NCBI RefSeq assembly: GCF_009905375.1
Contig: NC_133648.1
Location: 27,199,376-27,263,375 of the forward strand
Direction: 5' to 3'
Source: Apium graveolens
Taxonomy: Eukaryota > Streptophyta > Magnoliopsida > Apiales > Apiaceae
DNA length: 64,000 bases
Shown: positions 33,540 through 45,286 of the stretch, piece by piece
Layout of the letters: every line of letters starts with the position of its first letter
Position numbering within the stretch: position 1 is the stretch's first letter
Made by a program: the position numbers and the translations under genes
Notes under the pieces: generated by a model
The model's database searches: none
What the model was told of the DNA's origin: nothing
Seen by the model: the letters and a program-made list of their open reading frames with translations, nothing else

Positions 33540-33656
33540 TATAAAAACTTATTTCATTCCAATTATTTTCTTTTATCATTCTCAAATTCAACTGCTGTTA
33601 TTTCATTCTCTCTCAAGCAAATATTCTCCTTCTCTTCAAGCTTTCATTCTCTAACA
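33540..33656 (+). promoter_or_regulatory. Putative internal promoter and leader of C ORF3
   Basis: TATAAAAA at 33540-33547, then a 109-nt leader strongly rich in C and T (TTCATTCTCTCTCAAGC, TCTCCTTCTCTTCAAGC) up to ATG 33657 in the context AACAATGGC. It has the look of a plant Pol II core promoter. E, B, A and G have comparable sequences at the same place. Confidence 0.5.
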
Positions 33657-36600
33657 ATGGCACCTGTAGTAAAGATTATGTCTCAAACTGGGTTCATTTA
33701 TAAGAAGAACAACTTCACTTCTTTGGTCAATAAGGGTATTCAGCAATCAGAGGACTATCACAAGATGATGGATTTTGTGAAGAATTGCAAGCTAAACTAC
33801 GCCATGTTAGAGTCACCCACAATCTTTTGTGAAGTTGTTGAAGAAATGTGGACCACTGCAATCTATAACTCTACTGACAAGACCATCACTCTAACCATCA
33901 AAGGTAATGAATTCTGTATCAATAGTGATGTGATAAAAGCATGTTTCAAAATTCCTTATAATAATGTGACTTCACCACACACTGACACTGATATTATCAA
34001 TATACTTAATTCCATGCATTATGCACTTTCTACTTCTAAACTGAGTGATATTAGAAGAATGGGTCTTAGAAAGGAGTGGAGTTTCATGTGTGATGTAGTT
34101 ACTAAGGTTTTCTCTGGAAAAGTCAGTACTTTTGATTCTGTGAACATTTCCATGCTTAACATGCTATACATGCTAGTTATAGATAAATTTTACAATTTCA
34201 GTGACCTTGTCTTGTTTGAGTTAGGTTTTAAACTAGGTGAGTTAGCTAAAAGAGGAAAGAATGTGCATTATGCTAGATTTTTCATGTTATTGGCTAACCA
34301 TCTATGTCAAGAGATTGTACTTGAGAACCCAAACAACAAACTGGCTTGTTGGGTTCAAGAGAGAAGACTCATTACAGATTTAAACAGAGCCAACCATCAC
34401 AGGGATGTGCCAATGTTCTATTTTCCTGTAATATAGGAACCTCAGGTAAGTGAGGTAAGTTCATCCATCCCTACAACTGTTCCAACCTCCTCAATTTCTT
34501 TGAGTTCAGGAGTAGCTATGGCAACTGTGACAATGACCAAACAGTTGCCTACCAAAGCTGCCAAAACTAATCCTATTTCTAAATCTAAATCAAAGAAAAC
34601 CCCCTCTGGTATCTCTTAAAAGGTACCATTTGAAAAATCCACCAAAGCAAAAGAGGGGAGTGTGAAGGAGGGTAAGTTAGATGAGGGAAGGGGTGAACAT
34701 CAAAGAAACCCCAAGAATAAGGATGGAGAGTTGAGTGAACCCCAGCCTAGCCACACTGCAGTTTCCCAACAAACTGCAGTACTTAAAAAGGATAAAAGCT
34801 CACTTCTAGCTACATCCTCCCAAAAGGATGCAGTTATTAAACAAAGCTCTCAGCCAAGAGCACAGGCCAAAAGGTTTAGGGACACAAGCTCACCCCAAAA
34901 TTACACAAGAAAGAAGAAATCTAAAACCTCTGGGGATGCACAGGGCACACACACAGTGCAAACTGGTGCTAAAGACACAGTCCCTGCACTCTCTCAAATT
35001 CAGTTTGATGTGGCTCCAATAAATGTGGAGTCACAGCCAAAATCTCTATTTATAGAAGCATCTGAAACACCATACTCACCAACAAACTCTCTGGAAGTGG
35101 ATATGATAAACACTTCAATTCCTGATTCCCCTTCTTTAACTCTATTAGGGAAGCCAAATCTAGTACAAGTGAGCATCATCTTTTAGATGATTTGTTGGCT
35201 CACTTGCCAATTCTTTCAGATTCTATTGTGACATCTGTGCCCCAAATATCTTCAATCAACACAGAGTCAATAATAGTTTTTCTTTCCACCTCATTCATTT
35301 CTACTCTCTCGATGGATATTGCTCATCCGTCAAGTATTGATTGTATCCTGACGGATAAGCCTAACAGCAGTTATCCGTCGGATAGCATTACCACTCACTC
35401 GACGGATATCACTTATCCGTCGAGTATCTCTGTACAACTTAAAACTTCAATTATTTCAAGTGTAGAAGATTTAGTGGTTGTACAGTCACTCTTAGGACTG
35501 AGAGAGGAGAGTGTATTGAGTGAGAGGCTGGGTTGCTCCCAGGCAAAAGGAGAGGAAAAGAGTGAAAATCAGCAATCCATTTATTCAGGATTGGCAAAAG
35601 TGAGTGAGAGGAGTCCCACCTTAGTAGGTGAAGGTGAGGGTATGAGGGTGGGGAGCCAGGGTGAGACCCTGATGCAACAAAAGAGAGATTTTGAGAGAAA
35701 AGCAGGTACAGAATCCATAAGGGTGGATCCAGCCATTGCGAGTGAGTCAATGATTGTGGATGATGCTGAAAAGGAAAGACAATTTCAGCAACATTACAAA
35801 GCTGTAATTGATAACATTTCCTTGGATGCTGAAACTTTTACTCACCCTGTGTCAGCCTATCAACTGTTGGCTGCTCAGGGCAATGTGGAGGCAGAACAGA
35901 CTTTGAACTTAGTACACACCTCAGAATCTCTTCAAAGAGATAAGGCTGCTGTCAATAGGATGCCTTTTCAAGATGGTGAGCCATCTGAAGAATTTGAAGT
36001 AAATTCTAATGATGATGACTCTGTTTCTTTGGATGGAAGCATGAACTTAGGGGGAGATAAAGGCCCAAGTTCTGTTTTAAATTTACCTGAATGGGCATGG
36101 ACAAAGGAATCTACACCAGGACAATTTGGTGTATCTTTGGTTAAGCAAGTTATGGCTATTCAAATGGCCCTTCAGGAAACTTCAGATGCTGGTACCAAGG
36201 CTATTCTTCAAACTCACCTAGACTCTCTACATCTCATGAAGATCCAGCAATTATGACAGAATCTGAGTGTAGATGAACTCAAAAAGGATATAGCTGACTT
36301 GAAGACCTATAATTCTGAGAAGCTGGTTTCAGTCATGCCATATGGTACCATGCAGGATCTATTACTAAGACTGAGGAGAGAATCGGATTCTGAAAAGAAG
36401 CTGGCCAAGCTGAAAGATAGAGTTCAAGTTATTGAGAATTCAGTGGCTACCCTTCTTCAAAATCAACAGACTCAGACAAATCTTCTCATGCAACTGGCTA
36501 AAGCACAAGGTCTAACTCCTCAACTTGATGATAACAAAAAGGGGGAGAGAGAACCAAGTGAGGGGAAGAAACTTCAAGTTCAAATCAGCAAAGTAATTGT

Positions 36601-37098
36601 ACCTTCAATTACTGTCTCCAAGCCACCAGTTGCAGATGGTATAGATCTAATTAAAGCAGCAGCAACAAATTTGAAAGTTGCTGAGAAAGGAAAGTTGAGT
36701 TTGATCAACTGGAATAAGATTGATGAGGAGATACAGAAAAAGTTTGAACTTGTCAAGGAGCCAGTCAAGTCAGCCATCCATCACTCTCAATCAAGCAAAT
36801 AAGTGTGAATGAGATGAGCATGAATTATCTGGAAAGAGGACAATCTTCCTGCATCAAGTCTCCAAAGGCTGAAACAATTCTTAAACCAAGGGCAAATAAT
36901 CCAAAATCACCTTTGAAGAACCCCTTGGACACTGTGTATGAGACACCCAAGTCTGATGAGAAGAAGCTTCTGTCAAGATCAATTGTCTTCTATAAAGATC
37001 CAGCTGATTCAGCTTCAAAAAGGAGAATTGCTAAGATATTCAGAAATGGAAAGGAAATTTGTGTGGTAGCAGGACATCCACAATTTGCTCAAGCAAAG
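33657..37098 (+). pseudogene. ORF3 of element C, part before insertion B, broken
   Basis: N-terminal domain 33657-34436 (260 codons) with signature RKEWSFMCDVVTKVFSGK and VHYARFFMLLANHL, clearly related to the B protein (REWSFFFDCITKTFGNK, VYFARFCQLI). Then a long Ser/Thr/Lys linker carrying SYPSDS and STDITYPSS repeats encoded by the CCGTCG motif (35308-35424), an acidic part, and a coiled coil (about 36380-36530) ending DDNKKGE. Breaks: TAG 34434, TAA 34617, frameshift near 35175, TGA 36254, frameshift near 36800. No membrane segment or signal peptide seen. Function unknown; could be a capsid- or nucleic-acid-binding accessory protein. Confidence 0.85.
36536..36553 (+). other. Internal polypurine tract in ORF3 of C
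   Basis: AAAAAGGGGGAGAGAGAA, coding KKGERE, about 1.8 kb upstream of the 3' PPT once B is discounted. Confidence 0.45.
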
Positions 37099-37710
37099 TG
37101 TTAGATATATTTGATAATGTCATGGCTAATATAATTTATGTTTAGATCTCAGATCTTACTTAACAGGACAAATCAGTACTTAACTGTTGATCAGTACTTA
37201 TACTGGAAGTCAGGACTTAAGGATATCAGTACTTATATTATCAGGAGATAATCATTAGAAGTTAGATATCAGAACTTAAGTGCTGAAGGACGATCAGATA
37301 AGGACAGTAGCTGATTAAAGGAAAGAAGATCAAGATAAACATAAGAAGAGATATGCATGAAGAAGGAGTTCCGTGAAGAATGGAATACTTGGAAGAAAAG
37401 ATATCTGATTGATATGTTTTAGGAAGCAGAATTATATTCCATATCAATTAGCGATTATCTTGTAACTGTGTAGTATATAAACACAGACATAGGGTTTACA
37501 CTATAAGTGTTATCATATTCGAGAAGATTATTCATTGTAACCCTAGCAGCTCTCGTGATATCTATTCATCATTGAGAGATAACAGTTCCATACTGTAATA
37601 GAGTTTATTGTTTCAATAAAGTTTGTTTTCTGTTACTTAATATATTAAAGTTCGATTTGATTGTATTATACACTGTATTCACCCCCCTCTATAGTGTGTG
37701 TGACCTAACA
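37099..37710 (+). repeat. 5' LTR of element B (612 bp)
   Basis: TGTTAGATATATTTG...GACCTAACA. U3 holds several TCAGTACTTA/TCAGAACTTA motifs (about 37160-37280). TATA box TATATAAA 37474-37481. Confidence 0.97.
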
Positions 37711-37712
37711 AG

Positions 37713-37724
37713 TGGTATCAGAGC
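37713..37724 (+). other. Primer-binding site of B (initiator tRNA-Met)
   Basis: TGGTATCAGAGC, two bases after the 5' LTR. Confidence 0.93.
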
Positions 37725-37766
37725 TAATCAGTTAACACACATACAGTTAAAGATCCAAACACAATC

Positions 37767-40103
37767 ATGTCTGACACAGAAACTCCAACTAAGCCTACTA
37801 AAACTGAAGAACCTCCAAAGACACAAATTCAAAGTCGGTATGAGACTATCAGAGTTCCCATACTGAGACCATTTGAATATCCCATATGGAAGGTAAGGAT
37901 GACCATGTTCCTGGAAGCAATAGATCCAGAATACCTTGATAGAATCAAGGAAGGGCCTCACAAACCAACCAAGCTCGCAGTTGCAGTTGCAGGTGAAGCA
38001 GCAAAGACCGTACCAAAGGAGAAGAGTGATTATACTGCTGAAGATATAGCATCAATTGCTAAGGATGCTAAGGTACGACACTTACTGTATAGTGCCATTG
38101 ATAATGTAATATCAAACAGGGTAATCAACTGCAAGACTGCTAAGGAGATATGGGATGCTCTGGAAACAAGGTGTCAGGGAACTGACACAATTAAGAAGAA
38201 CAGGAAGATAATACTCACTCAAGAGTATGAACATTTTGACTCAAAGACTAATGAGTCATTGAATGATTTATATGATAGATTTGTCAAACTTTTGAATGAT
38301 TTGTCATTGGTTGATAAAGAGTATGATCTTGAAGATTCAAACCTTAAATTCCTGTTAGCTCTTCCTGAATGCTGGGATTTGAAGGCAACGACAATAAGAG
38401 ACAACTACAATCTTGATGAAACAACTCTTGATGAAATCTATGGAATGCTCAAGACTCATGAACTTGAGATGGAACAAAGAAGCAAGAGGAAAGGAGGAAA
38501 GTCAAGGACAGTTGCTCTTAAGGCTGAAGAAGAATCCCCCAAAGCAGCTTCCTCAAGGAAAGAAAAGGGTAAAGCTCTTTTCATAAAGTCTGAAACTGAG
38601 TCATCAAGTTCTGAAAGTGATGATGACTCAGATTCTGAAAGCTTGCCTGAGACTGATGCTGATGAGGAGATGATGAAGCTGTGTGCTCTTATGGTGAAAG
38701 GAATCACAAAGATTGCATACAGGAAGTTCAGGAAGGAAAAGAAGTTTTCCAGGTGAGGCATAAGTTCTGATAAGAAGAATTTCAGAAGATCTGAAGGCAG
38801 AGGAGGAAAGTCTGACAGAGGAGATTATACCAATGTTAAATGCTATAACTGTGTTGAGAAAGGCCATATATCTCCTGATTGCAAGAAGGCAAAGGGTGAC
38901 AAAGGCAAAGCTCTTGTCACAAAGCAGAAAAGCTGGACAGACACCTCAGACTCTGAAAGTGAGGAGAACTATGCATTGATGGCAAATGCTGATAAAGAAA
39001 GTGTTGAGAGCAGTTCTGAAGCTGCTGAAACAAAGGTACCTCAGACTACTTATGCTTTTCATAGTGATGATATTAATGAGTTGAGAAGATATCTTAAAAC
39101 CATGTTTGTTAGTTATAGAGATCAAACTTTAACATGTCAAAGATTAACTTCTAAAAATCTTGCTTTTAAGAAAAGAAATAATTTCTTAGAAAAAGAGTTA
39201 GTCATGTTCCATCAAACTCAGAAGGATAGAGATGATGCTTTTTATGTTAGGGATGAAGTGCTAAAAATGAATGAATCTCTAAAAACTGAGTTAGAAAAGG
39301 AAAGAGAGATTATCAGGACTTGGACTAACTCTGGCAAAACAACTCAAAATTTGCTAAGTAGTGGAAACTGGAAAGAGGGCTTAGGTTATGGAGAAGATAA
39401 GAATGATAAAGGAACTGAAGAAATTAAGCCTGTTGTTAAGAAAAAGCCAAAGTTAAAACCTGTTAAGTTTGTAACTGTAAAGTCTGAAAATGAGAAATTA
39501 GAAGTTAAAGAGGAATTAACTTCTGACAAACTAAAACAGGAAAAGACAGCTGAAGTGAACATAGGCTTAATGACAAAGAAGCAACTTAAGCATAAGCTGA
39601 AAGATGTTAAGAATGTAAACAAGGTAAAATCACCTAGGAAAAATAGGAATGGAAAGGAAGGTGTGAATAAAAGCAATGATTATAAACCTGTTCCTGATGC
39701 TCCTGGGAAAACATGTCATAACTGTGGAAGTTCTAACCATCTGGCTTCTTTTTGCAGGAAGAATAAGAATATTAACTCCTTACCTTCAAAATCAGGAGTT
39801 AAGAGTCAGTCTGTTAGATACAAACCACAAAATCCTTGTTTTCATTGTGGTAGTTTATGGCATTCCATTTATACTTATAAGGAATATCATAGTTTGTACT
39901 ATGATTATTATCAAATAAAACCTTCTTTGAAGAAAGTTTCCATTGTTCCTTCTAGTGTAAATTCTGATTCAAAGTCTGATAGTGTAAGTTCTGATAAGAA
40001 AAATGTTAACATAAACTCTGATGCTAAATCCGCTGCAAATGTTAACAAACTTAATAAGGCCAAAGGATCCAAGCAAGTCTGGGTCCTTAAAACTAATAAT
40101 TAG
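37767..40103 (+). pseudogene. gag: Gag of element B, one in-frame stop
   Basis: Co-linear with the intact 778-aa Gag of A: capsid region, acidic Ser/Asp linker, three zinc-knuckle sites, coiled coil, basic tail ending KQVWVLKTNN. TGA at 38754-38756 falls just upstream of the first knuckle (A has AAA there). That knuckle reads CYNCVEKGHISPDC, with the conserved Gly changed to Val, and the third ends IYTY, losing its last Cys. A product truncated at the stop would keep only the capsid region (329 aa). Pol follows in the same frame after TAG and TGA. Confidence 0.93.
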
Positions 40104-40121
40104 TGGTCTTTGTGATTGCAG
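40104..40121 (+). promoter_or_regulatory. Gag-pol junction of B with 3'-splice-site-like CAG/GG
   Basis: TGGTCTTTGTGATTGCAG then GG, identical to A. It contains an in-frame TGA after the gag TAG. The pol reading begins at or just after the CAG. Confidence 0.5.
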
Positions 40122-43100
40122 GGCAACAGGAAAAATATTCTAGTTCTGGACAGTGGATGTTCAGGACATATGACTGGAAATAAGGCCCTGCTGTCAGACT
40201 TTGTGGAGAAAGCTGGCCCAAGTGTTTCTTATGGAGATGACAACATTGGAAAAACATTGGGATATGGCAATATCAATCTTGGAAATGTCATAATTAAAGA
40301 AGTAGCTCTAGTCTCAGGACTTAAACACAATCTGCTGAGTATAAGTCAAATCTGTGACAGAGGTTATCATGTTGATTTCTTTGAAGAACACTGTGAAATT
40401 GTGAGTAAATCTAAAGGCAAAGTTGTTCTGAAAGGATACAGGCGTGGTAACATTTATGAAGCTAAGCTTTCAACAAGTACTGATGGTTCTGCAATTTGTC
40501 TGATGAGGAGAGCATCAATTGAAGAAAGCTGGAATTGGCACAAGAAATTCTCTTATTTAAATTTCAACAATATAAATGAATTGGTCAAGAAAAATCTTGT
40601 GAGAGGACTGCCAAAGTCAGTATTTGCTCCTGATGGCCTTTGTGATTCCTGTCAGAAAGCCAAACAAAGAAAATCTTCTTTTAAGAGCAAGACTGAATCA
40701 TCAATTCTTGATCCTTATCATCTACTACATGTTGATCTATTTGATCCAGTGAATGTCATGTCTATTGCAAAGAAGAAATATGCGTCGGTCATAGTGGATG
40801 AGTTCACCAGATACACATGGGTGTATTTCTTGCACACAAAAAGTGAAACTGCATCTATCTTGATTGATCATGTCAAACATCTGGATAAATTGGTCAAAGA
40901 TTCTGTGAAAATTTTAAGGAGTGATAATGGCACTGAGTTCAAGAATTTGATAATGGAAGAGTTCTGCAAAAACCATGGAATAAAGCAGGAATTTTCTGCT
41001 CCTGGAACTCCACAGCAAAATGGAGTTGTTGAAAGGAAGAATAGAACTCTCATTGAAGCTGCACGTACAATGCTTGAAGAAGCAAAGCTTCCAACCTATT
41101 TCTGGGCTGAAGCTGTGCAGACTGCTTGTTTTACTCAAAATGCAACACTCATTAACAAGCATGGAAAAACACCATATGAGATGGTGAAGAAAAAGAAGCC
41201 AAATCTGAAATACTTTCATGTATTTGGATGCAAGTGTTTTGTTCTCAAGACTCATCCTGAACAGCTATCCAAGTTTGATCTAAAAGCTGATGAAGGAATC
41301 TTTGTTGGATATCCACTTTCCACAAAAGCCTTCAGAGTCTATAATTTAAGAACAAAAGTGGTCATGAAATCTATCAATATCTCTTTTGATGACAAGAAGA
41401 TTACTGGTCTTGAAGATTTCATTGACCATGATCAGCTGAGATTTGAAAATGAAGACTCAAATTCTGATACTGAAAATCCTGACAGTCTAAGTCCTGATAT
41501 TGTAAACTCTGATGGATTAGACTCTGATGTTATTGAAACTGTGGTGACTACGTCAAAGGAAGATGCACCTATGCAGGGGGAACATACTCAAGATCCTACC
41601 ACATCTCAAGAAACATCAGAACATACATCTGGCTCTTCAAGTTCTGATTCGTCAAGTTCTGATAAGCCAAATTCTGATAGTGCTGAAAATCTAAATTCTG
41701 AAGAATCCAACTCAGAGAGCATAGTTTCAGAGGGAGCATCAGAAAATGAAAATGAAGACAGCATGGATCATGGGGGAGCATCCAGTTCTAGAGAAAACCT
41801 TCCATCTGCAAGGAAGTGGACAAAGTCACATACACCTGATTTGATAATTGGAAATCCTGATGCAGGTGTCAGAACTAGAACAGGTACTTCAAATGAATGT
41901 CTTTACAATTCTTTTCTTTCTCAGACCGAGCCAAAGAAAGTGGAAAAAGCTCTTCAAGATGCTGATTGGGTGCAAGCAATGCAGGAAGAGTTAAATGAAT
42001 TTGAAAGAAACAAAGTCTGGACCCTAGTGCCAAGACCAAAGAATAGATCTGTTGTTGGTACAAAGTGGGTATTCAGAAACAAAACTGACAGTGATGGCAT
42101 AATTACAAGGAATAAGGCAAGGCTGGTTACAAAAGGATATTCTCAACAGGTTGGAATTGATTATGATGAAACATTTACACCAGTTGCTAGGTTAGAAGCC
42201 ATAAGGATATTTTTGGCTTATGCCGCTCACAAAAAGTTTACTGTCTTTCAAATGGATGTGAAAAGTGCTTTTCTCAATGGAGAATTGGAGGAGGAGGTAT
42301 ATGTTGAACAACCTCCAGGCTTTTTAGATTCCAAACATCCAGATTATGTCTACAGGCTTGATAAAGCACTTTATGGACTTAAGCAAGCTCCTAGGGCATG
42401 GTATGAGACTTTAGCTCAGTTTCTTCTGGAAAGTGGATTTAACAGAGGAACAATAGACAAAACACTGTTCTACGTCAACCATGGAAAGGACTTACTTCTG
42501 GTCCAGATTTATGTTGATGATATCATTTTTGGGTCTACAAATGACAGACTTTGCAAGAAGTTTGCCAAACTGATGCAGTCAAGATATCAGATGAGTATGA
42601 TGGGGGAACTTAGCTATTTTCTGGGCCTTCAAGTCAAGCAGAATGAAGAAGGCACTTTTATTTGTCAAACTAAGTACACCAGAAAATTGCTAAAGAAATT
42701 CGGAATGCAAGATTGTTCAAGTGCATCCACTCCCATGGCCACTGCAACAAAACTGGATAAGGATACTGGTAAATCAGTAGATATTACTGATTACAGAGGT
42801 ATGATTGGCTCTCTACTCTATCTAACTGCTAGTAGACCTGATATCATGTATGCTACCTGTCTTTGTGCAAGATTTCAAGCAGATCCAAGAGAACCTCACT
42901 TAACAGCTGTAAAAAGAATCTTTAAGTATCTTAAAGGAACAGCTGATCTGGGATTGTGGTATCCTAGAGAATCAGATTTTAAACTAATAGGTTACTCAGA
43001 TGCAGATTTTGCAGGTTGTAAAATTGACAAGAAAAGCACAAGTGGAAGCTGCCAATTTCTTGGAGGCAGATTGGTTTCTTGGTTCAGCAAGAAACAAAAG

Positions 43101-43466
43101 TCAATTTCCACATCAACTGCAGAAGCAGAGTATATTGCTGCAGGAAGCTGTTGTGCACAGATTCTTTGGATGAAGAATCAGTTACTGGATTATGGGTTAA
43201 CATATTTCAAAATCCCTATTTACTGTGATAATCAAAGTGCTATTGCTATGACAGGTAATCCAGTTCAACACTCTATGACAAAGCACATCAGCATCAGGTA
43301 CCACTTCATAAGGGAACATGTGGATGAAGGTACAGTGGAATTACACTTTGTTCCAACAGATCAACAACTAGCAGATATCTTCACAAAACCACTGTGTGAA
43401 GCCACTTTTACAAGATTGGTAAATGAACTTGGAATGATTTCAGGTTCTTTCTCTAAATCTGCTTAG
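40116..43466 (+). CDS. pol: Pol polyprotein of element B (PR-IN-RT-RNase H), uninterrupted
   Basis: About 1116 codons, probably without its own start: no ATG is near the beginning, and the frame enters from the CAG/GG junction. Protease [11 protein letters not shown] (Asp 12). Integrase zinc site H142...C176xxC179, but the second His is Tyr 147 ([11 protein letters not shown] has SHLNF). Integrase catalytic D207, D270, E306; LFDPVN replaces the usual LFGPVN beside D207. Ser/Asp linker about 445-560. RT with D714 and YVDD 799-802; RNase H D962/D964, E1003, D1038. It ends with the tether motif [15 protein letters not shown] and RH look functional; integrase may be weakened by the His-to-Tyr change. 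Confidence 0.95.
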   Translation: MQGNRKNILVLDSGCSGHMTGNKALLSDFVEKAGPSVSYGDDNIGKTLGYGNINLGNVIIKEVALVSGLKHNLLSISQICDRGYHVDFFEEHCEIVSKSKGKVVLKGYRRGNIYEAKLSTSTDGSAICLMRRASIEESWNWHKKFSYLNFNNINELVKKNLVRGLPKSVFAPDGLCDSCQKAKQRKSSFKSKTESSILDPYHLLHVDLFDPVNVMSIAKKKYASVIVDEFTRYTWVYFLHTKSETASILIDHVKHLDKLVKDSVKILRSDNGTEFKNLIMEEFCKNHGIKQEFSAPGTPQQNGVVERKNRTLIEAARTMLEEAKLPTYFWAEAVQTACFTQNATLINKHGKTPYEMVKKKKPNLKYFHVFGCKCFVLKTHPEQLSKFDLKADEGIFVGYPLSTKAFRVYNLRTKVVMKSINISFDDKKITGLEDFIDHDQLRFENEDSNSDTENPDSLSPDIVNSDGLDSDVIETVVTTSKEDAPMQGEHTQDPTTSQETSEHTSGSSSSDSSSSDKPNSDSAENLNSEESNSESIVSEGASENENEDSMDHGGASSSRENLPSARKWTKSHTPDLIIGNPDAGVRTRTGTSNECLYNSFLSQTEPKKVEKALQDADWVQAMQEELNEFERNKVWTLVPRPKNRSVVGTKWVFRNKTDSDGIITRNKARLVTKGYSQQVGIDYDETFTPVARLEAIRIFLAYAAHKKFTVFQMDVKSAFLNGELEEEVYVEQPPGFLDSKHPDYVYRLDKALYGLKQAPRAWYETLAQFLLESGFNRGTIDKTLFYVNHGKDLLLVQIYVDDIIFGSTNDRLCKKFAKLMQSRYQMSMMGELSYFLGLQVKQNEEGTFICQTKYTRKLLKKFGMQDCSSASTPMATATKLDKDTGKSVDITDYRGMIGSLLYLTASRPDIMYATCLCARFQADPREPHLTAVKRIFKYLKGTADLGLWYPRESDFKLIGYSDADFAGCKIDKKSTSGSCQFLGGRLVSWFSKKQKSISTSTAEAEYIAAGSCCAQILWMKNQLLDYGLTYFKIPIYCDNQSAIAMTGNPVQHSMTKHISIRYHFIREHVDEGTVELHFVPTDQQLADIFTKPLCEATFTRLVNELGMISGSFSKSA

Positions 43467-44752
43467 TCTTGTTCTGTATTATCAGACTTTATGATCAGTA
43501 TTTACAGAATTTAATCTCTTTGTGTATTCTGTGATTAATTGATAAATGTTTTTAAGTACTGACTGTTGTCTGATATATGTTTTTAAACTCTGATAAGTGA
43601 TATGTCTGTCTAAGTAACCATTCAATCCTATAAGGATAACTGTGCTAGATACTGACCTAGTAGTCTTCAATAAACAAATGATCCCATGTAAGAAGTAATT
43701 ATTTCTGTGGAAATTTTATGACACAAGCAAATTCTGATAATTGAGCTTAGTTGAGTTTACTTTGTTTATCTTATTACTAAGTCACAAATTAGAATAATGC
43801 TACTCATCTGTTAAGTTCTGATACTAGTAAAACTGCTGAATGTACTAAGTGCTGATAAACCTCACTTATAAAAAGAAAAATCAAAAGGATCAAAGAATAA
43901 AATCAGGTACTCCTTTGAGATCTAGAGTAAAAATGTGGAAGGGAAGACCCAAGTGCATTGCTGGTATTAAGTAAATATGTATTAGAAAAGCAAAATATTT
44001 TCTTGGTGACTTTTCACACTCTATGATTACTGGAGAAATACTCTGATAATAGCATAAATTCTGATAAGCAGTCGTGACTCACTTACACTGAGAAGCCACT
44101 TTAAATAGAATTTAAAAAGATGCATAAAATTAGCACAAAACAGTTGAGGTGGACTCAAGCATGAAGTCATTCATCAGTAGGTTTCAGGATAATGACAGCT
44201 CTTTAGCAAAATTTTAGTTATGCCTTATTTCTAAGATGTACTGAAGTGAATCAAACTTTACTCCTTGTCTGAAATTTAGCTTAATGCACACACTAATCAC
44301 TCCATCTGAATGATGAAAATTACTGTGGTGGTCTATATTGTTTTAGATAAACAGTCATTGTGTCACCTTGCACTAATTCTGAGGACAAGTTCTGGTTGCA
44401 TATTCTGAAGATTAAGTTCTGAAGAGTATAACTCAGAACTTGTATGAGGATTTACTCAGATAAGCATTTTTTTTCGAGTTAAGAAATTATGTTCTGATGA
44501 CTGTTAAGTTCTGAAATAAGTCTAAGTTCTGATATTACATTCTAAATTCTTTACTTGACTTATCTGTGGATAAAATTTGCTAACAGTCTCGGTACAAACT
44601 AGAACATGTGAAGTGGAAGATTAATAGTCACTATGGTTAGGATTAATGGTACTCGTACTTGAACAATCAACTTTTACTTGTGTCTTGTGCGCATTCAACC
44701 ATGTTTCCTCTTTCCAATGAATGTTATTCTTTTTCCAAGTCTGGGGAGACGA
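43467..44752 (+). other. Post-pol spacer of element B (non-coding, motif-rich)
   Basis: About 1.3 kb with no ORF of note, dotted with AAGTTCTGAT/TCAGAACTT-type motifs in both orientations (e.g. 43813-43822, 44398-44410, 44430-44530). Aligns over its length with the spacer of A. Confidence 0.8.
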
Positions 44753-44897
44753 GGTAGAATTAATTCTACCTGTCAGCATTAAAAACCTTTACGTCTCCTG
44801 GCATTCTCTTGCCTATATAAACAACCTCTTCACATTAGCCTTCCCATCAAACTCTTTCTCATAAACTTACCTTCATACTTTTTCTTTCAAAAACACA
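44753..44897 (+). promoter_or_regulatory. Internal promoter 1 of B: palindrome, TATA box, pyrimidine leader
   Basis: Perfect 18-bp palindrome GGTAGAATTAATTCTACC (44753-44770) between inverted GGAGACG and CGTCTCC blocks, then TATATAAA (44814-44821), a CT-rich leader of about 76 nt and ATG 44898. The ATG opens only an 11-codon frame here (a longer one in A). Confidence 0.55.
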
Positions 44898-45132
44898 ATG
44901 GTCAGATACAACATGTTTTTGAACTACCAAAAATAATTAAATCAGTGGGAACGGTTTCAATTTTGAATTAAAACTGTTTCACCTTGATTAATGGAATATC
45001 TGGGTAAATGGAACGGTTTTTCCTTGAAAATAGGCAAGTGGGCAAGTAATGATTACTATTTTCTCGCGCCCAGTAACTATCCGTTATTACTGCATGTCTG
45101 ACAGGTGTCCAACGGTAACATTTTTTTTTGAG

Positions 45133-45286
45133 TATAAGTACGACGGAGAAAGGATTTCTTTAATCTTTTATTTCCTTCATACTTTTTCTCTCTACTTGCT
45201 TTTACTCTCTCTTTCTCTCACGTTGGTTTTTCATACAGACATTTTATCAAACACCTAACAGGCACTTTTAAATCTCAATTTTTCAC
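45133..45286 (+). promoter_or_regulatory. Internal promoter 2 of B: TATA box and leader of ORF3
   Basis: TATAAGTA at 45133-45140, followed by a strongly CT-rich leader (TTTTTCTCTCTACTTGC, TACTCTCTCTTTCTCTCACG) to ATG 45287 in context CACATGGC. It corresponds in position to the TATA box in front of the ORF3 of C (33540). Confidence 0.45.

Noticed and set aside
33657..34436. Host gene or viral envelope gene
   Set aside because: Lies between pol and PPT of element C and has homologues at the same place in B, E and F; no signal peptide or membrane segment, so neither a host gene nor a demonstrable envelope.
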